A stretch of 64,000 nucleotides of DNA. Source: Spisula solida (lineage: Eukaryota > Mollusca > Bivalvia > Venerida > Mactridae). The stretch is taken from the NCBI GenBank assembly GCA_947247005.1, contig OX365947.1:34428760-34492759 (forward strand), given 5' to 3'. The notes below the pieces were generated by a model. It was not told where the DNA came from, searched no databases, and saw nothing but the letters and a program-made list of their open reading frames with translations. A program made the translations under genes and the position numbers. This document shows, in pieces, positions 33,568 to 46,200 of this stretch (position 1 is its first letter; each line of letters opens with the position of its first letter).

Positions 33568-33789
33568 AAGTCATGTAATAACTTTGCTTCAAAATGTGTA
33601 GATTTTTGTTTCTATGTCATAAAGCTCATGTGCTATTTTTATAGTAACTTAGGCAATATATTGCGACATGGTGACTACTAAGTGTCATTGAGATGTTTAT
33701 GCTGTGTTCTCTTACAGCATCCTTGATAGACAAGCTATATATAAACACTGGCTTGTTTCTTATTTATGTATAGTGTTAACATTGTGTGA

Positions 33790-33845
33790 AATAAAGAATA
33801 AAGTTCTGAATAAAAACTGAATCATATACTGTGTATTGTGTGTTA
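33790..33845 (+). terminator. Plus-strand polyadenylation-like signal cluster
   Basis: Three AATAAA hexamers (33790, 33797, 33809) are followed within 30 bases by a GT-rich tract (TGTGTATTGTGTGTTATA), the usual layout of an animal poly(A) site. No plus-strand coding gene ends nearby except the LMBR1-like gene 13.5 kb upstream, so the transcript is unknown. Confidence 0.45.
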
Positions 33846-34354
33846 TATACTAGTGTATAAACTAGTACTCCATGTCTTGGTATAGATGATACTGTACAGA
33901 ACATGACCAGCACAAGCCTAGAATCAAACTCAAAGCTGCCATATGACAGAATAGTATGCTTCCGACTCTTAGCTGATGCTACATTTAATGTGTACTTAAT
34001 GATTGGCAGGTGTACTTTTGGCTAATTGGGCCCGTTAATCAGGGCATTGTCCGACAAAATTACGATTTGACTTAGCAAAGTAGAAAATTAATGATGATTA
34101 CCCGATGACTTGTCGATATACGTCGGACAAACATTACATGATCATGATCCTATGGATATCTGTCAGGCACATTTGTCCAGGATTCAATGCCTATTATTGA
34201 CCAGTGTGATGCCAAGACATCGGATACATGGACATTGTAACCAACATGACTACCTGGCATCTTGTTCATATTTTGGGCCTGACAGAACTTTCCATGTCTT
34301 TGACCAGAAGTTGTCAAATAATTTGAATTCAAATCTATAGAAAAGGAAAAATAA

Positions 34355-34384
34355 ACACATGTATAAAGTTGTCAAGATTTTATT
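34355..34384 (-). terminator. Minus-strand polyadenylation-like signal
   Basis: AATAAA on the minus strand (34379-34384) is followed downstream on that strand by a GT/T-rich stretch (ATGTGTTTATTTTTCC). It could end a long 3' UTR of the ABCG gene whose stop is at 40298. It faces the plus-strand signal 570 bp away. Confidence 0.4.
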
Positions 34385-37061
34385 TTGTGAAGTGAAAACC
34401 AAAATACAGTTCTAAAGAAGGCTGCTAACAGAGGCTACTACTATTTTACAACCTGAAGTATGTAGTAGAGAATTAAATAGCACAAATATTACCTCCCCTG
34501 TAGAACAACATACTTAAATATATCACATATCTTACATAGTGGGTATCATTTCAAATCAAATTCCCACCTACAAAAAGGTCCTGTTTTAGAAAAAAACAGA
34601 TTGCTGTTTTAGAAAAAAACAGATTGCCAATTGAAAGTATTGTTATATAATAGTATTTAATTAAATACCTGGATATGTTAATGAGCGCTTTAAAAGGATA
34701 ATATTGTCGGCATAAAACATAATCTAAGTTGCGCACAACACTTAAGTGAGTTTCAACATTCGGCCATTAAAGCTATAAAATTCATTTTTGCAAGTTTAAA
34801 GAAATGCTCTAAAATTCATTAATATATCAACAGTGTATTAAATATGTCAATTGCAAGTTTAAAGAAATACTCTAAAAATTCATTAATAAATTAACAGTGT
34901 ATTAAATACGTCATTTGTTGTAGTTTGTTGTTAACGACATAATGTGTATTTTTACTTCATCTAAAACTTCAATCTCAGTAACAAACAGTTCAACAAGAAA
35001 TATTAAATGTATATATAATCCACTTAACGTCACAATAACAATGACACACAAAACAATTCATTTAAGTCAGAAAGTGAAAGCAGTAAATAGGACATATAAT
35101 AGTTGTTCCCAGCAAACAGATGTTAACCATTCACTCCATAGGAGTCCCTAATCCATTAACAGATAAGAGACTAGTTTTAAATTGTGTACACCAACCCCTT
35201 ACAAGTCCAGTCAAATAATCGGTGATTTACCCTGTTCACTTGCATCAACATGACATAATAATGAAACCTTGATTACACATTAACATGTATAAGGTTCCAG
35301 TATAATGGTGAACATTCTGTAATTGTAGGTTTAGAGTTCACGAAGCATAAAAAGGCACACATATAGAAATGAGTTAAGAGACAAGAAATGGGGTATCTAT
35401 GTTGTAAAGGGTTAAAACTTGTCACATTATTTGTGCAAGTTTGGAAGTACAAAGCTACCTACTGGTATTTCAAAGGTAAATGAATCAAGCAGTTTGCAAG
35501 TCTTTAAAGCTTGAATGTACTACTCAATGATTATTGCTTTGGTTTGTTTAAATGAGAATTTGCCAGAAGCTAAGGTCAAGGAACAAATTTGCTTGCTAGG
35601 AAAACTATGATACCATCATGCTTCTCAGTAGATATCAACATGTTTTGATGACAATATAGAAAATGTTCATGAATTTAACAACAGTATGAAGTGTATATTG
35701 TATGAATATTAACTAACTTACATGTAATTTGTCATAAATACATCCACTTAGTAATACATAATACACAATCTTCATATACTGCTCTTACGTATGTTAAACC
35801 AATAACAAACACACAAATAAACATACTGAATTGTGAACTGCTTCATTAGATATTCAGAAGTTAGTGAACAGTTAAAGAATAAAGATGGAGAAACGCATGA
35901 TATGAATTAACTACAAATGTATGCCCTAATTGACTGGAGGTGGTCCGAATACCAATACACTATAATCTGTTATCAGAAATTGCAACATAGGCATTATAAA
36001 CAGTCATTAACTGTATCAACCACATTTACGCAAAACGATCATATAACATTTGTACACAGTTGTACGGTTCACAGCATACACAATAATGACTTAAACAAGA
36101 AAGTGTATGATTATTGATAATGAAATAGAATTGTTTGACAACTGAAATCATGATGCTTCAAGAAATGTTGCAGGAATGCAGACAGACCTTAGAGCTTGAT
36201 CAGTCCAAAACTATAAATAAAATCATGGGAATTATATGAAGAGGAGAGTTTATCTTGTAACAACTTCTTTAAAGCCACTGCTAAAGTTGGATTCCTAAAT
36301 ATAGACAGTTATCTTCATTAACTCTAGCTTAAAAGATGAATCATGTCAAGTTGTCATGGTAACAATCAATATGTAGAATATGTTAAGTAGAATGTGGTAC
36401 GTCGGAGGTCAATATGATTTATCCCGATTATATACTCAATATTTTAGTCAAACAGGTTTCAGCAAAACTTGAACAAAATAAGAAGAGACAATTACATACT
36501 CATTGCAAACAATATTACACCACTACAGAAAATAAAGAAGTTATTACTATGGACACTGTAGCTGACTTCAACATGACAATACAGGGAAACAGTAGATATA
36601 TGCTTCCTCCTGCCAGTATGCCCCTCTACTCGCAGAAAATAAGCTTTTTTTATATTAAACTTGAAAGGTCGCTGTGACCTTGATATGCTAACCTCAAAAG
36701 CAGATTATGTCCAACCTTCCAACCAAATATGAGAGTTGTAGACTCAGTGGTTCTCTTGTAATCATTCTGACATTGTTCAGTCTCCCAATGGGTTGATTGA
36801 CCGACATGTACAAGGCAATATATATCCACCCCTTTAAAAATGGGGGACATAAATATAGACATCTTAACATATACTGAATTCAGTTCTCAGAATATACCGA
36901 CATGTACTGACATGTCAGGTAGAATATTCGGTAGGCTCGTCTTTTTGAGCATATGTATATATATTTTCAACAATAAAAATGTACATATAAACAACAACAA
37001 CAATACATGAGTGTATGTACAACAAAACTAATAAATATATACAACCACAATGATTGGTGCG

Positions 37062-37320
37062 CGCTACATGTATACACAGAAGGTGTGCACACTACATGTA
37101 TACACAGAAGGTGTGCACACTACATGTATACACGGAAGGTGTGCACACTACATGTATACACGGAAGGTGTGCACACTACATGTATACACGGAAGGTGTGC
37201 ACACTACATGTATACACGGAAGGTGTGCACACTACATGTATACACGGAAGGTGTGGACACTACATGTATACACGGAAGGTGTGCACTCTACATGCATATA
37301 CAGAAGGTGTGCACACTATA
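37062..37320. repeat. 28-bp minisatellite, about nine copies
   Basis: The unit is GTGTGCACACTACATGTATA followed by CACGGAAG. It contains two self-complementary blocks (GTGCAC and TACATGTA). Three open frames of 91-125 codons through it are by-products; 28 is not a multiple of three, so every frame cycles through the same peptide set. Confidence 0.92.
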
Positions 37321-38483
37321 CAATGTTAGGTTTTCAACCTGTTTAATGAAGGATAGAAAACACTCATCACAGATAAAGAAATAAGGTCACCTTAATGTAC
37401 ACAAGTTACAACTTCTGACTAACTAATTCAATATGAAATAATCTCTAAGGTTTATACATTAAGCTTGTTTTAATACCAGTAGTTTACTTCATGTTTGTAT
37501 CACAGTCTCCCAATAATAGGGTACTGGAGTAATTACACAGTGCTAACTATGGAGCCATAGAAACACAATAACTGTTGTGAGTCATTGGTCACTTTGTAAT
37601 ACTTAAGTACGGTGGGAGTAATGGGTTGGCAGACAAGAAGCAGTTATCTAGAGTGGGGTCTAGTATAGGTTGTTAGAACTTGCTTAACTTGCTAAGTTTG
37701 CTATTTTCTTTCATTCTTACACTGTATTTACCAACAATACTGAATTAGTCAGGAATCAAGCAACATGTATACTAGCAAGATAAACCTCATATACCACATT
37801 ATCATAAGTCATTAAATATCAACATTATTGCTCTAACATATAACACACATGTAATATATATTAATAACGTATAGAGGATATTTGTATATACAATGCATCA
37901 GTGTAAGATAGCAGGTTATTTCAATAGATGTAATACCTCGACCTGCCAGAGATACATACAAATATTCTATTTAGTTCATGCTTCATTGATCATGCTTCTA
38001 GTTCTTGTAACAACTTATAACTGCATGATAAAAGGACCTATAGCAACAGCACAAAATGTAACAAAGCACATTTTAAATATAAATATTTATCTGGAAAATT
38101 TTATCATCTTGTTGGGCCGATGGCTCCATGAATATCACATCACGTATGTCAGATATCAGTAAATTTACAACAATGCGAAAATGCAAAGATACAACAAAGT
38201 TTACTTTTTTGCATTGTTACATTTTCGCTTTGTGGCAGCCAACATAGTAAAATAGAAGCATAACATACTAACAATATTCAATAACCAACAATAAAATAGA
38301 ATACTGAGAGAAAAACAACCCATATTTACAGGTTATACAGACTATAAGGACAAGTTGTAAACATAAAGAAATCAATGTTCCAGACAATATTGCAGATTTG
38401 TACAGATATTTACAAGGAAAATAAAAGATTGTCAGAAGGATACCTGCATACAGCAAAAAGTATGTAAATAACAGAGATGAAGT

Positions 38484-38577
38484 GAATATCGCGGGCTCAG
38501 TGCAAAACAGTTGTAACTACATGTACATATGATTGTATAAGGAGTTACAACTGTTTTGCACTGAGCCCTCGATATTC
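38484..38577. other. Long hairpin: 35-bp stem with one mismatch, 24-base loop
   Basis: The left arm 38484-38518 (GAATATCG, GGGCTCAGTGCAAAACAG, TTGTAACT) and right arm 38543-38577 are reverse complements with a single mismatch. The loop is 38519-38542. It could be a minimal foldback transposon or, if transcribed, a pre-miRNA-like structure. No second copy was seen in the window. Confidence 0.8.
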
Positions 38578-39003
38578 AACGATCTGGTACTGAACTATGA
38601 AAAACTGAAAATGAAAAGATAACTGTTACAGACTGGAACTGTTTATTTTCTATTTCCTATTTGCATGCACAGTCAACCATGTGTTAAAGACTACTTGAAA
38701 ACACAACAAAAACAGTCAACAAATCAACTATAGTTTTCATATAAATACATCACAATAGACTCATTTTTACAAACGATCTGAATTTTTCATGAACCCCCTA
38801 CCTTCACTACTTCTGCTATGGTCTTAAAATTATCTCAACAACACAACTGTTTCATAAAGCCAAAATAACAGAATATCAAACCAATAATCTCATGAAATAA
38901 GAAATCTACATGCAATGACTTGACAAGTATGAAACAGGTCAAGAACTTGTAAACAGGCCCCTGGTATCACAAAAATACTTTCAAACTCCTACACAGTGAT
39001 TTA

Positions 39004-39252
39004 CAGGGATGTCTACAGAGAGAAATTTAAAATCCTGAAAATCATATGCGGCTGACCATTTTTGCCAAACAAGAGACCTTCAACCATATTGTTTCCATAT
39101 TTAAATTGAATGAAATCCTTCAGAGCAGATTAAATGTACCATACCTTTGCCATTCATGAGATATTTTCATCAAATAACTTTCGTTTTGGCCAAAAATCCT
39201 AACTCTTTCAGGAAAAATAATTCCGAATGAACCAGGAATATTGTAACTCCTG
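39004..39252 (-). mobile_element. hAT-like MITE, CAGGGGTGTCAA family (reverse, diverged)
   Basis: The interior matches the family in reverse orientation (AAATCCTGAAAATCATATGC, GGCTGACCATTTTTGCCAAA). The ends have decayed to CAGGGATGTCTAC and TTGTAACTCCTG. The flanks GATTTA and TATTTA agree at five of six positions. Confidence 0.75.
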
Positions 39253-40297
39253 TATTTAAATACATTTCTGGCAACATGTTTTGCTTCTTTGTGCACTTTT
39301 AGGAGTTGACATACAACATATTGAAATGACATAAAATTTTAGCAATAAGCATGCCATTTTGTTTTAAAAAGTAGATTTGATTACATGGTGTGTATTTGCA
39401 CATACTTTATACCAATATAACAAGTTAGCAGACATAAGCATGCAGTGAAGCATTTACTTAAGATTTGAGTATTTTCGTGAAATCAGAGCTAGCACATTAA
39501 CAGATGTAAACTGATGTATGGACAAAATATTGACATTGACTGGCGCCGTACATTTAGTCTGATTTTTAGATGTCAACAGTCATCCATAAGATATGAGAAT
39601 GCTAAATAATGCCATATGTAAAACAACACAAATTCCTAGAAAATTTATGCTGTATAAACTTGACTTAATATCTCAACGATATAATCCAAATGACGAACAA
39701 TGACACTTAATGGTAAACAACAAAAAACCCATATTCTGATAGAACATAACATTAATGTAATAATCAATAAAACAAATCCATGATTTATCAAAAATCTGTG
39801 TATATTTGTAGCACAAAAGACTAGGATCAGCACACTTTCATAATCATCAGCTTTTCCCTTTGCTTTGAAACCTTAAGGTGGCATGACATCCAATATTTTA
39901 ATTATTTACCCATAATTTAAGGTGGTGTGACATGCGACTTTTTAATTGTATTTTTCACAGACTAGAGACCAATAAAAGGAATGCCCAATATTTGAAGGTA
40001 CTCGATGAAAGGGCTAAAACACACAAAACAAAAGTAAACAAAGAATCAGGTCCGTCCTGAGACATTTCAACAACAGCAATCCATGGACTAACAAAGTGTA
40101 ACTAAATCGTCAAATATCTCCACCAATAAGCTGCCTGAATATGCATGTTGTTCTGGAGTGATATTAACTGTATTCATATGACAATCCACTTAGGTTGTTG
40201 AATCTCTACATTCACACAGTCACGTATTCATACAGTTTTGAAGAGTTTGCTCCCCTTCCGCATCAACTTGGTTTCCCCTATGTTGGTATCAAACCAA

Positions 40298-43200
40298 TCA
40301 TCTCTGAGCCTTCACTCTCCACCTTAACACAAAATAACAACTCACACGCAGTACAATAAAAAACACGCTCAGCGCTATAAAGTCAATATAAAACTTTGCA
40401 TTGTCCACATCGAGGTCAGTGAGTACATTCTCAGAGTCCATGTATCGACATTCGGGACTGTTCACAGATTTCTCACAGTCCAATGCTTCCCTGTCAAACC
40501 CATACACGGCTTGCAGTACTCCCTCGAAGGCATATCTGTAATAACAACATTATACATAATTATGTACAGTTGAACATGTGTAAGTGGCCACCTTAATTAA
40601 GCAAGCACCTGCCTTCAGTAGCCAAGTTAATCAACTGAAATCAGCCATTTTTATGCCGAATACACCATATCAGATCAATAATACTCATTTTTTTTTTTTA
40701 AAAAGAACTGAAACTAAATTACTCTCAACACATTATTTCTGAAATCCAAAGCCACCAGGGTATCAGAAGAGAAGCCAGTGTTCCCTTTTTATGCTGTGCA
40801 TCAAATAATGGAAACAGTCTAGCACTATAGCACAGAGAATTTGACCAGATCCTGACCTTTATGCATGGATTTATTACAAGGTTCTTGCGTTGAACATATC
40901 ACTTTCTGCAAGCAAATTGTGTACTATCAGACCTTTAGATTTGTTTGTATTACACATCGAGCATTTTTGTGATTCTCCCTGCTAATTAAAACATACAACC
41001 AGGGTTATAAAATATAGACAAGATATCAGCTGTTAAATTATGCAAAAAGTAAGTCGAGGATTGTGTCAAATTCTCTGTACTATACCAGATAGTAAGACAG
41101 GTAACTTACCCTATATATGACATATAGGAAATCCATTGAAGGTAGATAGGTATAGTATCAAAGTTCACAAAAAATCCACTAAATAACAATAAAGGTATGC
41201 CAGTAACTGGTCCCAAAAATACAGCAACCTGAAAAACATAAACATATACAATAACACCACTATCATCAGACAAACACACTTCATTACATAATCACAAAAT
41301 AATTTACTCCATACATACTTTACTATTCTCAGGGGTGTCAACAAGGCCAAATTAAAAATCAGGAAATTCATATGCGGTCGACCATTTTTGGCAAGGAAGA
41401 GGCCTTCAATGGCAATGTTTCGATATATAACTCAGTTTGAACTAAAGAAAATCATTCAGAGCAGATTAAATTGACAATAACTTTGTCATTTCTTAGATAT
41501 TTTCATTTAATAACTTTTATTTTGGTCAGAAGTCATTGCTCTATCAGGAATCATAAATCCGGAATTCCGGATTAATCTGGAAAATTGACACCCCTGTATT
41601 CTATAGAGGCTCACAGGGAAGACTGGGCTTGCCCAACTGTGTTGCATCTTTAAATAAAGTCCTTATTATTATTATCATTATTATTTATATTATTATTATT
41701 ATTCTGATAAGACATGATAAGCTAAAATGTGTACACATCTCATGTGCAGCGTTTTTTGGACAAATATCAAGAATAATCTCCCTGGATAAGGTATCTTGTT
41801 AAGTCAATTTCTGTAATTGGATTGTCTCCCTTACTCAATATTGGTAAAAAATTGGTGACAAACAAGGGATAGGATGTGATATGGGGTAAAGGTTCAAAAA
41901 CAAAGTTTGTTTAACAAGTAATTAAGAATTGCAAGCAATACAGAAGTCCCCTACCGGTTTTAAGCAATTTTCAATGTTTCTGTTGCCATAGCAACCACCA
42001 TTTTGGTCGGAATCAAAATATTTTTGGACGTGCATTATCCCCTTATTGCCCCCTATCCACATACCAAGTTTCATAAACCTAGCTTGGAAACTGTTTGAGT
42101 TATGTCAGGATCCAGATTTTTTGACGGACGGACGGAGACGGACGGACGGACTGAACCGACCCGACCCGACCCGACCGACCGACCGACTGAAGGAGGGCAA
42201 ACCTATAGTGGCCTCCGGTCAAAAACCTACCTAACCATGGCGATAATAAGAATGTTTAGCAGAACATATTAGTAGTCATATGCAGCAAGTAAAACACAAT
42301 ATTTTTAATTTAATTCATTTTACTAATATAGCTTCCACATGTATTTTAGTGATATGCAGACTACCCAGTCACATTATCCCAACACTGTGCCATCCAGTCA
42401 AGGAACAACCAATCCTAGAACTACCCTAATATGCTGGAGCATCAATCAATACAGCTATATAAGTACCATGAACTTTGGTATGTCAAGGTCTGTTATCTAA
42501 GCCACAACCAAAACATTACCAAGGCAGGCGTTATAACCACCAAGGCTGTTCAACAGAAGGACATACATGACAAAATACACAAGTTCCTTACCTGTAAAGA
42601 TGTAGCAGCCCCTATAAGCAATCCTAATGATTGTGCAACAAGAGATGTCTGTATGATCAGAGTAAGAAACATCACAAATCTCATTAAATCACTCGGTTGA
42701 GAAGTCATCCAATATACTATACTTCCATAAATCAATGGGAATATAATCTGAAAATATAAACATCAAAATCATAGATTCATGATAAAGTGTGCCCACGATA
42801 ATGTGAAGTTTTGGTATTTACAAACTTGAATCGGTTTGGTCAACTGCTGCAAAATTGGTTTTACAAATTACTAAAGTAAACGGATATGGTCAGTTTTGCA
42901 CTAAAAACATCACTGATAAATCGTGCACATCTGATTAATCAACCTTTGTGGAATATGCCAAATATTCCCGCTTTCTTGTTATCATGGGCGCACTATAGAA
43001 TGTTGTCAGTGACTGACTGGCATTGTAGAGAAGCATCAATCCACTTGTCCCTTGGGCAGGTTCAGTTTCCATTTAGATCTTTCCAATTTCTTTTACATAT
43101 ATTCAGTGTGGTTATAAATAAAATACGAAATATATGTACATCAATTGAGATGGCCAAGATGGCTAATAATGACCTGATATGATTACTGTATATACTTGGG

Positions 43201-46200
43201 CATAATTAAACAAAACACATCTCCTTTATAGTGACATGTCCCAAAATGAAAATGCTTGACTTATGGCTGGGTTCTACCCAAACACTGACAATAATTTAAC
43301 AACTGTATAGTAGTTTAAAGAGCAAGTTGCAATAATATGGGGATTTTATACTGTAAATATATATTCGAATGTTTGGCAATATGAATGAGTATTAATTTCA
43401 AACATCTGAATACTGTAAACCAATTTACTTTCGCGAATACTAACTTTTGTTAGCTGATCGTTGACATATTCACCAAATTTTCACGTTTTTAAATGTCACA
43501 CAATGTCCATATAAATGTTATTAGCACTTTTGCGGCGACTTAATTACACCAAATTCTACCATTCGTGAACTCCATGAAATTAAATTGCGCAAAATAATTT
43601 CTTGGTTTACAGTATTTGGTGACATCGCAGACGTAATATAACTTCATCTTGTCAGACACATTTTACATTTTGTCTCGGTATTTCTGTTTTTGGTCTGGAA
43701 GATTTATTTATGAATGTCAGGCAAGTTATTGAGACTATCAAGGAGTGTGAACAATTTGTTATCAGAAATTTAAACATTTTATGTATTAATACCTGGAAAG
43801 GCATATCTGCCATAGTTTTGGCTAGATAATAAGCTTTCAGACTGTACCAATAGTTGAGATGTTCTCTAACACACACTGTCATCTCCATGGGAACTGTAAT
43901 ACAAGAAACAAACATACAGGTAACAAACATGAATATCGTATCTATAGCTGGTTCATTCCGCGGGCACAAAATTCTGCGATTTGGGCCTGAAATGGGTCAA
44001 TTTTATTTCTGCGTTTTTATTTCTGTGAAGTGCCATAAAATCAGAAATTAATGTTTTCATCTTGCAAAAAGTACCTCAGAGTGCACATTTCGAAGTGTTT
44101 GACCCAGTATGTTATAACCTAATCAAACTTTACATAAACATGTTAACTTATAAAGATTACATATAGCATTCATACATGCTGTTACACAGGATAAGAATTG
44201 AGAATTTTCTCAAATCAGAATCAAGAATTCCAGATAAATTTAAATTTGGTTGTTTTGAATACTGTAAACCAATTTACTTTCGCGAATACTAACTTTCGCG
44301 TTTTGCTGATTGTCGGCATATTTGCAACTATAAATGTTTGCGGTTTTAATTTTCATGCAATGTCCATATGAATGTTTTTAGCATTTTCACAGAGACTAAA
44401 TTTTGAAAAATTCTACCACTCACGAACACAGGTAACTGTATCATTAATAAACAGTACCTAAAAAAAATTTAATTTAGAATTCTTATACAAGGTATATTTC
44501 CCGGAGAAGTAATCGTACAGTCACTGGGTGTATTTTGTTTTTTTCATAATTTAAAGCATTTACGGCATTAATCATCTATTTAAAGCTGTGGGTGATCAAA
44601 AACATCTTTGTGAATCGAAAGCAATCGAAAACATGCTTAAATTTACCTTCGTACGATATAATTCATTGTTTAAACTTTGATTTTATTGTTCGAGGGCGTA
44701 AAACGCTGTAGGAACGGCTGTAGTGGTTTTTAGTGTGTCTGACGGGTATTTTGAACGTATTTTATAACGGTCGTTTCCATTGGCGTAGTATACATCGTTT
44801 GTACGCTGGTAACCAAGTCCTGGGAAACCCCAATGAAATCAACCAATGAAAATCGTTGTTACAAAAAGGAAATCACGCGCATCATTCGGAACGTTCGGAC
44901 AAACATGGAGTCATTTTGACATTTAAATATGCCAACGATTCGTTTTTCGGCTTACACGTATACATTCACTGAAGTGAACATGTGTCAACCAGGTAAATCT
45001 GTTCCAACTTTTTCGTTCTTTAATTTTATCGCATTATTATGTTTTTACACAACGGTAAATTAGACATATGTTGGTTATTTCCTCAATATTTCCGTTTTTT
45101 TGTTTTTATTGAGTCCACCCCAGTGACCGGGTGAACACCGTGATACATATTTATGGCATAACTGTTTAACTACTTGACCAATTTCGATGGGATTTCGCAT
45201 GAAAGTAGTTATAGTCATGTTTTTACGAATATAATTACTTTATGAAGATATCGAAAGCCAATTCTTGTTTTTGATACCTGGTCAATTCATGGAAATACAC
45301 CTTGTATAAGAATTCTAAATTTAACAAAAAAAATGTTGTTTTTTTTTTAGGTACTGTTTATTAATGATACAATAACCTGTGCTCACGAACTCCACAAAAT
45401 TAAATTGCTCGAAATAATTTCTTGGTTTACAGTATGTTTGAAGAGTGACAAATATAACTTACATGTGAGTACAGTTGGCATCAATGCAGAGAACATTAGG
45501 AACAACATACAGAAGAAGAGACAGCCAGCATTGTTGAAGACTTTGGTAGCCTCATTACCGATTCCAAGATATAATAAACCAATGAGTATACCCACAGTAA
45601 GATGTGATATCAATCTCAGTCTGGTCAGAGTCTGAAATAGTCAGATAGTTTAATATCATGTCTATAGCCATACATAGTCATACAGATTTAGGAGCGCAAC
45701 ATTTGGCTGGAGCTGTTGAAGTATGAGTATATGTCAATCTCATTAAAATCAGACCCTAACATTTGCTCCAGTCTTTAACGCTGTTAGAGATCTGACTACA
45801 CTCCGTAAGAGGTTATGTTCAAATTACCTCTTTGGCGCACAATGACGCCAAGTAGCCATGGCAGACTTTCACTGCACTTTCAGATTTGTGAAAGAAGCGA
45901 TTTGACTGGATGACGTAAAGTTGACATTGACATGACCCCATACGGAGTGTCGTCAGATCCTGTATCAGCGTAAGGTAGTGAAGCATTATAAGGGTCTGAA
46001 TTTAATGATATTGAGTATAATTATGTAGTCTCAAAACAATAATGTGATCCTGACCTTCTTGCACGTATATATTCATTATTACTAGGTACTTATACAGAAT
46101 TTATTAATTTCCATGAGCACCAACTCATATGTACCAATTATCTATTCATGTGAGATTTTATTGTTATTCAACCAGTTAGGGGGAACACGCACATACAAAT

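Larger units (their letters stand above)
34390..40297 (-). other. 3' flank of the ABCG gene, possibly a long 3' UTR
   Basis: No conserved reading frame on either strand. It holds the 28-bp array (37062-37320), a strong hairpin (38484-38577) and one hAT-like MITE (39004-39252), and is otherwise plain AT-rich sequence with fewer recognisable mobile elements than 23-34 kb. That would suit transcribed UTR sequence, but this is inference. Confidence 0.35.

Noticed and set aside
42046..42234. Arg/Pro/Asp-rich plus-strand frame
   Set aside because: It is the GACGGACG and CCGACC run of a dispersed repeat, not a gene.
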